Positions 9,634 to 17,907 of a stretch of 64,000 bases of DNA are shown piece by piece. Location of the stretch: contig NZ_JANCPR020000047.1 of assembly GCF_028657195.3 (NCBI RefSeq), positions 1 through 64,000 of the forward strand, read 5' to 3'. The notes under the pieces were generated by a model. The model saw only the letters and a program-made list of their open reading frames with translations, did no database searches and was not told where the DNA came from. Source of the stretch: Streptomyces iconiensis (lineage in GTDB: Bacteria; Actinomycetota; Actinomycetes; Streptomycetales; Streptomycetaceae). Made by a program: the position numbers and the translations under genes. Position 1 is the first letter of the stretch. Every line of letters begins with the position of its first letter.

Positions 9634-9747
9634 GTGGCCGAGTTCTGGCGTGTCGTGCGTGAGGCGATCAACAGCAACAGCATGACTGCCCGCTTGTGCG
9701 TGCTGCTGCTGATCATTGCGCTTTTGGGCTTCGCCTGGCATCGCTGA
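9634..9747 (+). CDS. Small membrane protein, 37 aa
   Basis: GTG 9634 follows a good AGGGAGGTGGAC ribosome site. The product reads VAEFWRVVREAINSNSMTAR, then LCVLLLIIALLGFAWHR. A short amphipathic lead precedes one transmembrane helix. It resembles the small single-span proteins often found beside integrative-element genes in Streptomyces. Function unknown. Confidence 0.5.
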   Translation: MAEFWRVVREAINSNSMTARLCVLLLIIALLGFAWHR

Positions 9748-9758
9748 GGCAAGGGCTT

Positions 9759-10007
9759 TGCCAGTTCAGAGAACACGTCAACACGCTGCTGGTGCAGGAG
9801 GTCCTGGCCGATCCGAAGTGGGCGGACAAGCTCACCGACGCGGACTGCAGGGCGCTGTCGCCACTGTTCTGGACCCATGTGAATCCGTACGGCTGGTTCG
9901 AGCTGGACATGAACAGCCGCCTCGATCTGGACCTGTCCATCCGGGCGATGGTGCCCGGCCCACGCGCTCGCAGCCCGCGGGGCGAGCCGTCCTCCGCCTC
10001 GGCATGA
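9759..10007 (+). pseudogene. Tn3-family transposase C-terminal remnant
   Basis: In frame from 9759 the text reads VNTLLVQEVLADPKWADKL, then TDADCRALSPLFWTHVNPYG and FELDMNSRLDL. This is the terminal segment of Tn3-type transposases (V-N-T-L...L-x-x-x-x-W...L-T-x-x-D-x-R-x-L-x-P-L-F-W-x-H-V-x-P-Y-G). The remaining roughly 900 residues are absent. Confidence 0.65.
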
Positions 10008-10059
10008 CGTAAGGGTCCCGGGCGGGAGCCGTCCCGCAACGCTGCGAACGCGTGAACCG

Positions 10060-10950
10060 TCACTCGCTGCTGAGCAGGCCGACGGTGCCTGCCAGGCCCT
10101 CGTCGCCGTGGCCCTGGGCGACCCTGTGGCGCATCAGTTCCATATAGGGGGTGAGAAGCCGAGGATCGACGGACTGGTCCTGCGCCGTGGCCAGGAGTGT
10201 GTCGTTGGCCGCCGTCATCATGGCGAGGTTGGAAGTGACACCCTCGGTGTAGTTGCCGCTTTCCAGTTGGGCGGCAATGCCGTGGGCGGCTCCGGACATG
10301 GCGCCGATCCATTCTGCGAGCAGCGTGGCGAACCGGGTCTGGTCGAGGTCCTTCTCGGGGCCCACCAAGGCAAAGGCGTGGGTGATACCCGCGAACATGC
10401 CGGTCATCGCGCTGAGCAAGGCGATGTCGTGCAGCGCCGCGTGGCCGGGGTCCTTGCCGACGAACTTCACGCCGGCGGGAGCTGCCAGTGCCTCGCGGTG
10501 GCGTTCGAACAGCGCGTGGTCGCCGCTGTAGAAGATGTAGCCGCCGGTCTCCGGTCGGCCGATCATCGAAGGGACGGCCATGATCCCGCCGTCCAGGAAA
10601 CGAGCCCCGCGCTCCTCGGCCCAGCGGGCGCGCTGCTGGGCCTGGGCGGGGGTGTTTGTGGTCAAGTTGACCACGTCCCTGCCGTTCAGGTCGGTGCCGT
10701 CCATAACCTCGCCTACGGAGGCGTCGTCCAGCAGGCAAAGGACGACGGGACCGGTTGCCGAAGCTACCGCCTCGGCCGGGGTGGCCACCGCCCGGGCACC
10801 CTCTCCTGCCAGTGGTTCGGCCCTTTCCGGGGTGCGGTTCCAGACGGTGAGCGGGTGTCCCGCGGTCAGCCAGGCGCGGGCGAGCGCGGTGCCCATGTCG
10901 CCGAGGCCAAGGAGCGTGATGGGAGTCTTGGAAGTGCTGTGGGTGTCCAT
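10060..10950 (-). CDS. NAD(P)-dependent oxidoreductase, imine reductase / beta-hydroxyacid dehydrogenase type
   Basis: Cytoplasmic reductase of 296 aa. The Rossmann N-terminus carries LGLGDMGTALARAWLTAGH and VWNRTPERAEPL. VVNLTTNTPAQAQQRARWAE resembles the imine-reductase version of the substrate motif, and FLDGGIMAVPSMIGRPETGG follows. The C-terminal helical domain is of the 6-phosphogluconate dehydrogenase type. The catalytic Lys of true beta-hydroxyacid dehydrogenases is not evident (LHDIALLSAM at the equivalent place), which favours an imine-reductase-like enzyme. It is divergent from the HxlR gene, 76 bp away, which probably regulates it. Confidence 0.8.
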   Translation of the reverse strand: MDTHSTSKTPITLLGLGDMGTALARAWLTAGHPLTVWNRTPERAEPLAGEGARAVATPAEAVASATGPVVLCLLDDASVGEVMDGTDLNGRDVVNLTTNTPAQAQQRARWAEERGARFLDGGIMAVPSMIGRPETGGYIFYSGDHALFERHREALAAPAGVKFVGKDPGHAALHDIALLSAMTGMFAGITHAFALVGPEKDLDQTRFATLLAEWIGAMSGAAHGIAAQLESGNYTEGVTSNLAMMTAANDTLLATAQDQSVDPRLLTPYMELMRHRVAQGHGDEGLAGTVGLLSSE

Positions 10951-11026
10951 GCCGATCAGGCTCGTTTACGCCCAGACCATGATCAAGTACGCACTCTTTT
11001 GTGGGTGGTTACCTTAAGGTGAGTGG

Positions 11027-11374
11027 ATGACCAGGCGGGACGCTTACGTGTGCGGCATCGACGCAGCGATCGACGTGGTCGGTGGCAAGTGGAAGGTGCT
11101 CATCCTGTGGGCGCTAGAGGGAGGGCCCTGCCGGTTCGGTGAGCTGAGGCGTGGCATCCCCGGCGTTACCGAGAAGGTTCTCGCCTCGCATCTGCGGGAG
11201 TTGGAGGGCGATAGCATCATCTTCCGGGAGGAGGCGTTCGAGGGGGCGGTACGCCGCGTCACTTACGCCCTGACCCCGCTCGGTGTCTCCCTGAATGAGG
11301 CATTGGGCCCCCTGGGTGCCTGGGGCAGGGAGCACCTCCTCGGTGAGCGGAGCGCGCACCACGAAGCGCTTTGA
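11027..11374 (+). CDS. HxlR-family transcriptional regulator
   Basis: Winged-helix regulator of 115 aa with the complete HxlR pattern. C-GIDAAIDVVGGKWKVLILW is followed by FGELRRGIPGVTEKVLASHL, RELEGDSIIFREE and a YALTPLGVSLNEAL wing and helix. The Cys near the N-terminus is common in redox- or aldehyde-sensing members. The shared intergenic region with the divergent oxidoreductase (10951-11026) is the likely operator. Confidence 0.9.
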   Translation: MTRRDAYVCGIDAAIDVVGGKWKVLILWALEGGPCRFGELRRGIPGVTEKVLASHLRELEGDSIIFREEAFEGAVRRVTYALTPLGVSLNEALGPLGAWGREHLLGERSAHHEAL

Positions 11375-11742
11375 CCGCTCGCGTTGAGTGGCCGAGAGGG
11401 ACGCCCCCGTACATGACCCGGAGCAGTGAGATGGCGTCGCGCGACGGCGTAATCCGCACAGACCGCCGGATAGGGGATCTGTGCGAGTGGGGTACTCGTT
11501 TACGCTTGGTCCCACGGCTCTTGTCGACCACTCAGCATTGCCTGATTCCCAGAAACGGTCCTTTGTCTGAGCAAGATCAAAGAGAACCGCACGGAGCTCA
11601 CGAAGCGCCGGTTCGGTTCGCAGAACCCGTTCTCACTCAAGGTGGTTTCGGGATACTTCTGAGAATCGTTTGTGACGGCATCGGGGGGCATGACGGGCAC
11701 TGGAGGCGGCTCGGGCGGGCGTGTTCTCCCGTTTTGACGTCG
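11375..11742. other. Intergenic; one short remnant
   Basis: About 370 bp without an intact gene. A short plus-strand stretch ending at 11669 reads KENRTELTKRRFGSQNPFSL then KVVSGYF and a stop. It looks like the C-terminus of an unidentified protein, but no start or partner is visible. Confidence 0.3.
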
Positions 11743-12348
11743 TCAGGCTCGGCGCAGCCGCCGGACAGGTCCTCGGTGTGGAGGTCGGTGCCGTGTGGTC
11801 GTCGTTGTGGGGGAGCGGCGGTGGCGGAGCGCGGCGATGGTGAAGAGGAGACCGCCGGTGACGAAGTAGAGGTCGGTGGCGGTGGTCGACCATTCCGTGT
11901 ACCCGGTCGGGTCGGTGTCGCCGGAGATCTGCTCCTCGGAGAGGCCGGTGAGGCCGTTCTCCAGCAGGCCGGTGTGGCGGACGACGCTGTCGAGGACTCC
12001 CGCCGTGCCGCGCATGATGAGCAGGATGGCCCCCGTCCAGGTGCAGCAGTGCAGGACCCAGCGGGGCAGGGTGCGGCCCCAGGACCGGTGGAGCGCGAAC
12101 GGGACGAACGCGCCGGCCAGGAACATGACGCTGATCACCGCGGCGGAAACCCAGTCGCCGACGGTCTTGGTCTGCGGCACGGTGGCGCTCGCGTCACCGA
12201 AGCCGAACGTGCCGCCGAGGTACCAGTAGAGGTGGAAGGCGGTGAAGACGATCACCCAGGCGAACGTCGTGTGGCAGACCGTGCGCAGTGTGTCCGGCGG
12301 GGCCGCCGGGCCGGTCCCGGCCGTCCGGGTCTTGTGTGCCGCGGTCAT
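11743..12348 (-). CDS. DUF3995-like membrane protein
   Basis: Polytopic membrane protein of 201 aa with about four hydrophobic segments (FAWVIVFTAFHLYWYLGG, WVSAAVISVMFLAGAFVPFA, WVLHCCTWTGAILLIMRG and a C-terminal YFVTGGLLFTIAAL). A basic, Pro/His/Thr-rich tail follows. ATG 12348 overlaps the upstream gene's stop (ATGA), so the two are translationally coupled. Both genes share the small four-helix layout of DUF3995 proteins. The role is unknown. Confidence 0.65.
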   Translation of the reverse strand: MTAAHKTRTAGTGPAAPPDTLRTVCHTTFAWVIVFTAFHLYWYLGGTFGFGDASATVPQTKTVGDWVSAAVISVMFLAGAFVPFALHRSWGRTLPRWVLHCCTWTGAILLIMRGTAGVLDSVVRHTGLLENGLTGLSEEQISGDTDPTGYTEWSTTATDLYFVTGGLLFTIAALRHRRSPTTTTTRHRPPHRGPVRRLRRA

Positions 12349-12869
12349 CGGTGAGCGCCCTTGTGGATTGCCGGAGCCGTCCGTGTCCGGCGGGCGTAGG
12401 AGCGGGTCGTGGGGGCCAGGAACAGCGCGCCGGCGAAGAAGAACGAGTTGACCGCCAACGTGCTCCAGAACTCGCCCGCCGGCATCTCGGGAACCGACGG
12501 GTCGAAGACGCCGACCACGCCCCGTGGAGTGATCTGGGTGGCGACCAGGAAGTTCTCGATCATCCCCGGGCCCCCGCGGACGATCAGGAGCACACAACCG
12601 ACGGTGAGCGGGAAGAGAATCAGGCGGCGGGGCAGGCCCTGTCCCCAGGAGCTGACCGTGGCCAGGGCGAGTACCGCGCCGGCCACTGACATCAAGATGA
12701 TCAACGAGTCGTAGATGATGAACGCGGTGTAGCCCCAGGGGCCGGCGGTCTCCACGTCCGAGCCGGGGAAGATTGCCATCCAGATGTGCCAGACGGCCGA
12801 GGCCGACATCCAGACGAATGAGGCGTACGGGGCGTGGCGGGCCCAGGTGTGGCCGTTGGCGTCACTCAT
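12345..12869 (-). CDS. DUF3995-like membrane protein
   Basis: Four-helix membrane protein of 174 aa (ASFVWMSASAVWHIWMAIF, GYTAFIIYDSLIILMSVAGA, LILFPLTVGCVLLIVRGGPG and FWSTLAVNSFFFAGALFLA). The start at 12869 (MSDANGH) lies 8 bp behind AAGGA; an ATG 9 bp further upstream sits on top of that site. It shares the R-G-G/T-x-G-x-x-(E/D)-x-x-V motif after helix three with the downstream gene, suggesting tandem duplication. No function can be assigned. Confidence 0.65.
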   Translation of the reverse strand: MSDANGHTWARHAPYASFVWMSASAVWHIWMAIFPGSDVETAGPWGYTAFIIYDSLIILMSVAGAVLALATVSSWGQGLPRRLILFPLTVGCVLLIVRGGPGMIENFLVATQITPRGVVGVFDPSVPEMPAGEFWSTLAVNSFFFAGALFLAPTTRSYARRTRTAPAIHKGAHR

Positions 12870-12989
12870 GACACACATCCTTTCCGCGGGCCGGAAAGGC
12901 GGGCATCGATCCCCAGGACGACCCGCCTCCTCCCGGCGGGTTAGGGCGGTGCGTCCCTGGGCTGACCCGGCCCCCGGCTCAGGCCGGGT

Positions 12990-13419
12990 GTGCGCCCTCG
13001 GCCAGCGTCTTCCCGGTCAGATCCGCGGCCCCGGCGGCGCCCTCGCCGAAGCGGGAGTCTTCGCCACGTGCGTGGCGGCTTCAGCAGGCTGGTGCCTCGT
13101 GGCAGGTGGGGTGTATGTGGTAGCCAAACACACGGCGAATGCCGCGAACGGAAACTTCTCCGGCAAGGCCCTTGCGTGGGATGTGGCATGGACCGCAGGC
13201 GGAGGCCTACTGGGCAGAGGCCTGGCTGGCAGTTGGCGTGGTAGCGCCATCGCGCGGGGCCCCTCCGGCTCCCGCCCCCCGCTGTGGCGGGGAAATGTCC
13301 GACCCCAGGCGTCACCGGGTGTGGTCAATCCCGGCGTGACCGCCCGGGACATGTCGGTGAACGCCGGACTCACCTATTCGACTTGCGGCGCGGGCTCGAT
13401 GAGCGCGCCGGTCTGCTGA
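12990..13419 (+). pseudogene. Possible polymorphic-toxin C-terminal remnant
   Basis: A plus-strand frame reads VFATCVAASAGWCLVAGGVY, then VVAKHTANAANGNFSGKALA, WDVAWTAGGGLLGRGLAGSW and ends STCGAGSMSAPVC before TGA 13417. Hydrophobic Cys/Ala/Gly pre-toxin segments followed by a glycine-rich helix are common between RHS cores and their toxic domains in actinomycetes. No start codon or RHS core is attached, so this is a fragment. It stops 7 bp before a PH-domain membrane gene, echoing the layout at 30-31.6 kb. Assignment rests on context. Confidence 0.35.
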
Positions 13420-13426
13420 GGGCTTG

Positions 13427-13991
13427 ATGCTGGAACGGAAGATACAAGTGGCCCGCAAGCGGGGCGAGGTGACCATTCTGCAGCGCCGCAGCGCCCCCAT
13501 CGGCGGATGGGGCTCCCTCGTCGTCTTGGCATCCATGGGAACGGTTGGGATGAGCCTCGGCTGGGACCGGAACCCCAAACCCGGCATGGTGTTTCTCGCA
13601 GCGGCGATCCTGGCGATGGCACGTATGTCATGGCGCGGTCTGGGGCGCGCACGGGTGGAACTGCGTGCCGGAGAAGTGCGGGTGATCGGTCTGTGCACGC
13701 GATGGCGAATTCCCACGGCCACAGTACGGACGGTGGAAACAGAAGGCGGCCTGCGCCTGGTCACCGTGCACGGGGACGAGATCTCCGTATTCGCCTTCTC
13801 CCCCCTCCCTCATCGACAAGGACCGCACAGTACGAGCTGCCGCCAACCACATTCGCCGCGTCCTGCCCAGGCAGCCGACCCCACGTGAGACAGCCCCTCC
13901 AGCGATACGCCGACCCGACTGGCGCTGGGCGGACATCAGTCTCCTCCCCTTCGCTCTGGGCTTCATCCCGGCCCTGGCCGGTCTCCTGTAA
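13427..13991 (+). pseudogene. PH-domain membrane protein, homopolymer frameshift
   Basis: ATG 13427 begins MLERKIQVARKRGEVTILQR. Two hydrophobic segments follow (WGSLVVLASMGTVGMSLGW and VFLAAAILAMARMSW), then a bacterial PH-like beta region (ARVELRAGEVRVIGLCTRWR, IPTATVRTVETEGGLRLV and GDEISVFAF). At a run of six C (about 13799) the frame slips. The continuation SLIDKDRTVRAAANHIRRVL and a third membrane segment (DISLLPFALGFIPALAGLL) are in the next frame, ending at TAA 13989. One C too many, by mutation or sequencing error, explains this. It is homologous to the intact gene at 31038 (shared ISVFAF and SL-D motifs). Confidence 0.6.
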
Positions 13992-14025
13992 CCCCGGCAC
14001 ACTCCACGATCCACTGCGCTCCGTG

Positions 14026-15112
14026 TCACTGAGTTTGAACTCGTGGGGTCGTCGGGGTGAGGGGTAGGCCGGTTCCGGCGAGGCATCCGTCGTTGAGGTC
14101 GCTGCGGTATTGAATCGTGCGCAGGCCGCGACGGACTGTCTGGATGAGGTGCTCGGGGGTGGTGAAGGCGACGTTGCTGAGCCAGCCGCGTCGCAGCAGG
14201 GATCAGATGCCCTCGACCGGGTTGAGATCCGGTGCGTAGGTGGGCAGTTGGTGGGCGGTCAGCCAGTCCCGGTCCGCGGTCCAGGTGCGGAGTCCGGTGT
14301 CCAGGTGGACGTTCAGATTGTCCCGGATGAGCACGATCGGGCCGCCGAGCTGGTGGTGGGCGACCTGGAGCACGTCGCGGTAGTCGGTCCAGGCGAAGCT
14401 CTTGCGGCCGTCACGCTGGCCGTCGTCGCGGCGGGGCGGTAGATCAGCCGGGAGCGTTCGCCGGGCTTTTAGCAGGTCAGGGCAGCGATCGGGACGCGGC
14501 GCCTGGAGCGGCCACGGACCCGGATGACGGGGGTGTGCCCGCGCCGGGCCCAGGTGCGGGCGATGGGCGGCGTCATCGGGAAGCCTGACTCGTCTTCGAA
14601 GACGATCCGGGCCCCGGGCGCCGCCGCGATGCTTCCACGTGTGGCCAGGTCTCTTTCACCCAGCCATAGATCGCCGGATCGTCGCGCCCGACGGCACGTC
14701 TGGCCGGAACCTGGCAGGAATAGCCGTGCCGGACCAGCAACTTGCGTACACCCTGGACGGTGCAGCTCTTGTGGAACCGACGGCCTGTCAAGGTCTTGAC
14801 CCTGGCCGGAGTCCACCGCTGGTCCGGCCGGCCGTGCGCGGGGGGTCCTTTGGCCAACTCGCCCTCCAACTGGGCGAACCGGGCCCCGCTCAGGCGTGGC
14901 GACGAGGCAGAACCGACCGAGCGCAAGGCCAACGGACCGCCACTGGCCCAGGCGTGTCGCCACCGCTGTACCGAACGGACGCTGACCCGCAGATCCTTCG
15001 CGATCACCGGACTCGTATCGCCCCGGGCGAACCGCCCGGCCGCCGTCAGCCGAAGGCCCTCTCGGAACTCCCGCCGCTCCTCCGTCAGCCCGCCGCCCTG
15101 CGCGTACCTCAT
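14026..15112 (-). pseudogene. IS630-family transposase, with nonsense mutations and frameshifts
   Basis: The N-terminal HTH (VIAKDLRVSVRSVQRWRHAW) and linker (WTPARVKTLTGRRFHKSCTV) are in one frame. The DDE part is in others: IVFEDESGFPMTPPIARTWA, VLIRDNLNVHLDTGL and PTYAPDLNPVEGI. A frameshift near 14625 separates the halves. An in-frame TAA (14469) replaces Tyr in C-Y-K-P-G-E-R, a further slip lies near 14436, and a TGA replaces Trp in the conserved NPVEGIW. Clearly inactive. Confidence 0.75.
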
Positions 15113-15177
15113 GACAACGACATACCGCGAGGATCAAAGTCTGTCAGCCGCTACGACTCCACGAGTCCAAACTCAGT
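14026..15177 (-). mobile_element. Degenerate IS630-type insertion sequence
   Basis: ACTGAGTTTGAACTCGTGG at 14028-14046 is matched, with one mismatch, by the reverse complement of 15159-15177. A TA lies just outside the right end (15178-15179 region), as expected of IS630 targets, but is not conserved on the left. The element is about 1.15 kb and carries a broken transposase whose stop lies at the left repeat. Confidence 0.7.
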
Positions 15178-15299
15178 AGGTCATTTCCGGTCGGTCGTTG
15201 TGATCACGGGATTTTCGGTCTGACTTTCGGTTCCGAGAGGCGGGCCGTGTCTCGTCACGGTCAACGGCCGTGCGCGGCCTGCGGGTTGGGGTGAGAGCC

Positions 15300-15760
15300 G
15301 TGTCCGAGGTAATCGAAGAGACCGCCGGCGACGGGAAGGTCGGCAGTGTCAGCGCGAGCCGGTACGCGCAGATCGTGGCCGAGCTGCGGAGGCTGGTGGA
15401 GACGGCCGGCCGCATCCAGTTCGCGATCGGTGACTACGCGCTGGAAGTCGAGCCGATGCGTGAGTACGGCGGCCAGGAGAAGAGCGAGACGCCGTTCACG
15501 GTGAAGGAGCCGCTGTTCCGGCTGGCCGAGGACATCGGAGTGTCGTACTCGATGGTCAACCAGGCGAGGTGGACGGCCTCCAGGTGGCCCGAGGAACGCC
15601 GGGTCGCGGGCGTCTCCTACACGGTCCACCGGGTCCTGGCGGGGATCGCCGGACGAGGAACAGCGGGTCGAGGCGATCGGCACCCCGCCTGCGGGGCAGT
15701 CTCGGTGGACGCCGGACGAGGCGAACCGGATCGGCCTCAACGACGGCATGAGCGGCCAGT
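15300..15760 (+). pseudogene. DUF6192-like protein, 3'-degraded
   Basis: From GTG 15300 the frame reads ASRYAQIVAELRRLVETAGR, then IQFAIGDYALEVEPMREYGG, LAEDIGVSYSMVNQARWTAS and RWPEERRVAGVSYTVHRVLA. This matches DUF6192 proteins, DNA-binding-like proteins (S-x-S-x-V helix-turn-helix) common on Streptomyces integrative elements. Near 15650 the frame slips. The continuation (DEEQRVEAIGTPPAGQSRW, TPDEANRI) is readable in another frame, then the sequence passes into an unrelated short gene. Confidence 0.55.
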
Positions 15761-16163
15761 ACAGCTACGGCGACAAGGTGACCGTCAAGCCCGGAGGGCC
15801 GCCACAGGAGCTCACCCCCGAGTACATCGATGGCGGCAAGCCCTTGGTTTGGTTCGAGGGGACCCGTCCACGCGGACGGGCCGAGCGGTTTCGTCATCGA
15901 GGGAAAGCTGACCGCCAAGGTGAAGAACATCCCGACCTTCACCCAGTACGCGACGTTCGGATACGTGACGCACGGGAAGTCCTGGGCGTACGAGACCGTC
16001 GCGCTCGAAGGCGCTTCCGGTACGAGCGCCCGCGAGAAGATCCTGATCAGGGGTGAGCGGGAAAGCGGCTCGGGCATCAAGGTGCGTCGGCATCACCAGC
16101 GCAACCTTCAACACCTACGAGTACAGCGATGAGGAAGAGAACCCCCTCCCACTGGAGTTCTGA
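15748..16163 (+). pseudogene. Hypothetical protein, frameshifted
   Basis: ATG 15748 opens MSGQYSYGDKVTVKPGGPPQ and ELTPEYIDGG. After a slip near 15865, a second frame continues GPSGFVIEGKLTAKVKNIPT, FTQYATFGYVTHGKSWAYET and VALEGASGTSAREKILIRG. A last stretch, NTYEYSDEEENPLPLEF, ends at TGA 16161. It looks like a small beta-rich protein. No family was recognised and the two slips make it non-functional as read. Confidence 0.4.
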
Positions 16164-16224
16164 GCCTGAATGTGACAGCGGCCCCGCAGCAGACGGGCCA
16201 CGAGGCCGCTGCCGGCCAGAGGTG

Positions 16225-16413
16225 TCAGCGTCGGGCCCACAAGAGCCAGGCGACGGCTCCCACTACGCCCTGAGCGACTGCAGTGCGCGGCTCACCGACA
16301 CCGAACGCCGCGGTGTAGCCGGCGACGTATCCGGCGGCGAGTGCGGTCACGATGACCTTCGGCTGGCGGGGCGGAGGTGCTTGCGTCACGACGGTGGGCG
16401 GAATACTGGACAT
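16225..16413 (-). CDS. Small membrane protein, 62 aa
   Basis: ATG 16413 follows GGGAG at a good distance. The N-terminus is Pro/Thr-rich (MSSIPPTVVTQAPPPRQPKV). Two hydrophobic segments follow (IVTALAAGYVAGYTAAFGVG and AVAQGVVGAVAWLLWARR). This architecture is typical of spread-type (Spd-like) small membrane proteins of actinomycete plasmids and integrative elements, but the sequence alone does not establish that role. Confidence 0.55.
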   Translation of the reverse strand: MSSIPPTVVTQAPPPRQPKVIVTALAAGYVAGYTAAFGVGEPRTAVAQGVVGAVAWLLWARR

Positions 16414-16984
16414 GCGAATCTCCCGGTGTGTGCTGGCGAGGACGATCCGCCGCCCCTGTGAACGCTTCCTACGGCGAACAGGGGTGGCAGAGTGCTGAGT
16501 TGACTGCCCGGGCACTCTCTACGATCCCCCATGGCGATGCGGCACGGTGCACTCGGGGACATACGCTGCGGCGGTCGACGGCACCGAGTGCCACCTAGAG
16601 GTTCGTTGCCCCCTGCTTCGGCCCAACCAGACAGCACAACACGGCGATACCCACCTGTTTGACCGGCCGCTACGCCCGCAGCTATCCGCCTGCCCGACGC
16701 CTGGATGCAGGTTAGTTCCTCCGCATGAGCGTGACTTCTTATAGATCCGCACCGCAACTGAGGACCCCCGGTGGTGACCGGGAGGAAGAGATGGGGCCGG
16801 CTGGCTGTACTCGGCGCGTCCCCAGCAGTACGGCGACGTTCCCTTCACGACAGTGATCATGTCGACGACTGGAGACAGTTCATGCCTGTCGATCCCGCGC
16901 CCACGATCCGCCCGGACTGGTCCCGAACGCTTGGGCAAAGCTCCCCCTTCCGGCGGATGGCCTGTGACCTGCCGATACAGGTTT
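16414..16984. other. No recognisable gene
   Basis: About 570 bp with short open frames in both directions and somewhat lower GC than the surroundings. No family pattern or good start was found. It precedes the broken alcohol dehydrogenase, whose 5' end is missing. Confidence 0.3.
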
Positions 16985-17907
16985 AGGAACAGGCGCTGGC
17001 CCCGGGGCGATCGCGTCCTGCTGGCCTTCAACTGCTGCGGCCGGTGCCTGAGGTGCCGCACCGGTGCACCGAGGCGGTGCACCACCTACTTCCCCCGCGG
17101 CTTCGGTGCCGCGCGCCCCGGCGGCAGCAGCCCGATCCGTACCCCGGGCGGTGCACGCTTCGGCGGCCTCTTCTTCGGCCAGTCCTCGCTCGTGCATCAC
17201 GCCGTGGTCTCCGCTCCCCGCGTGGTACGCGTCGAGGTGGCCGACGGCGAACTCGCCCTGCTCGCGCCCATCGGCTGCGGCAGACGGGAGCCGGGGCCGT
17301 CCTCAACGTGCTCAAGCCGCAGCCCGGTGACACCGTCGTGGTCCTCGGCGCCGGCGCGGTCGGGCTGTCCGCGGTCATGGCCGCCCGGCTCAGCGGCGCG
17401 CCACCATCATCGCCGCCGACATCGTGCCCGAACGGCTGCACACCGCCGAAGACCGGGGCGCCACCCACACCGTGAACAGCCGTCAGGACGGCCTGGCCCA
17501 GCGGATCACGGACATCACCCGGCACGCCGGCGCGGCACACATCGTCGAGACGACCGGCGTCCCCGCCCTGCTCGAACCGGCCGTCTCCCAGCTGGGCGTC
17601 GGCGGAACCGTCGCCGTCGTCGGCGCACCGGCCGCCGGAAGCCGGGCCTCCTTCGACATCACCTCCCTCATCATCAACTCCCTCATCGACGGGCGTACCA
17701 TCCGCGGCGTCACCGAAGGCGCCGGCGACCGGCTGACCGGCGTCCCCGCCCTCATCGACCCGCACCGCCAAGGCCGCCTGCCCTTCGGCAGATTCATCCG
17801 CTTCTGCACCCGACCGACTCGACCAGGCGGTCGCCGACGCCCGCTCGGGCTATACCATCAAGCCCGTCATCTGCTTCGACACCTCCGAGAACATGGGGGA
17901 GACGTGA
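16985..17907 (+). pseudogene. Zinc-dependent alcohol dehydrogenase, multiply frameshifted
   Basis: The structural-zinc lobe [20 protein letters not shown] has most of its cysteines and is followed by [10 protein letters not shown]. After a slip near 17290 comes the NAD fold ([20 protein letters not shown]). After another near 17400 come [20 protein letters not shown] and VGGTVAVVGAPAAGSRASFD. A third slip near 17810 precedes DQAVADARSGYTIKPVICFD. This layout matches aryl/benzyl-alcohol dehydrogenases. The first about 80 residues with the catalytic zinc ligands are missing. Its stop overlaps the start of the intact aldehyde dehydrogenase, so the pair once formed an alcohol-to-acid operon. Confidence 0.7.
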
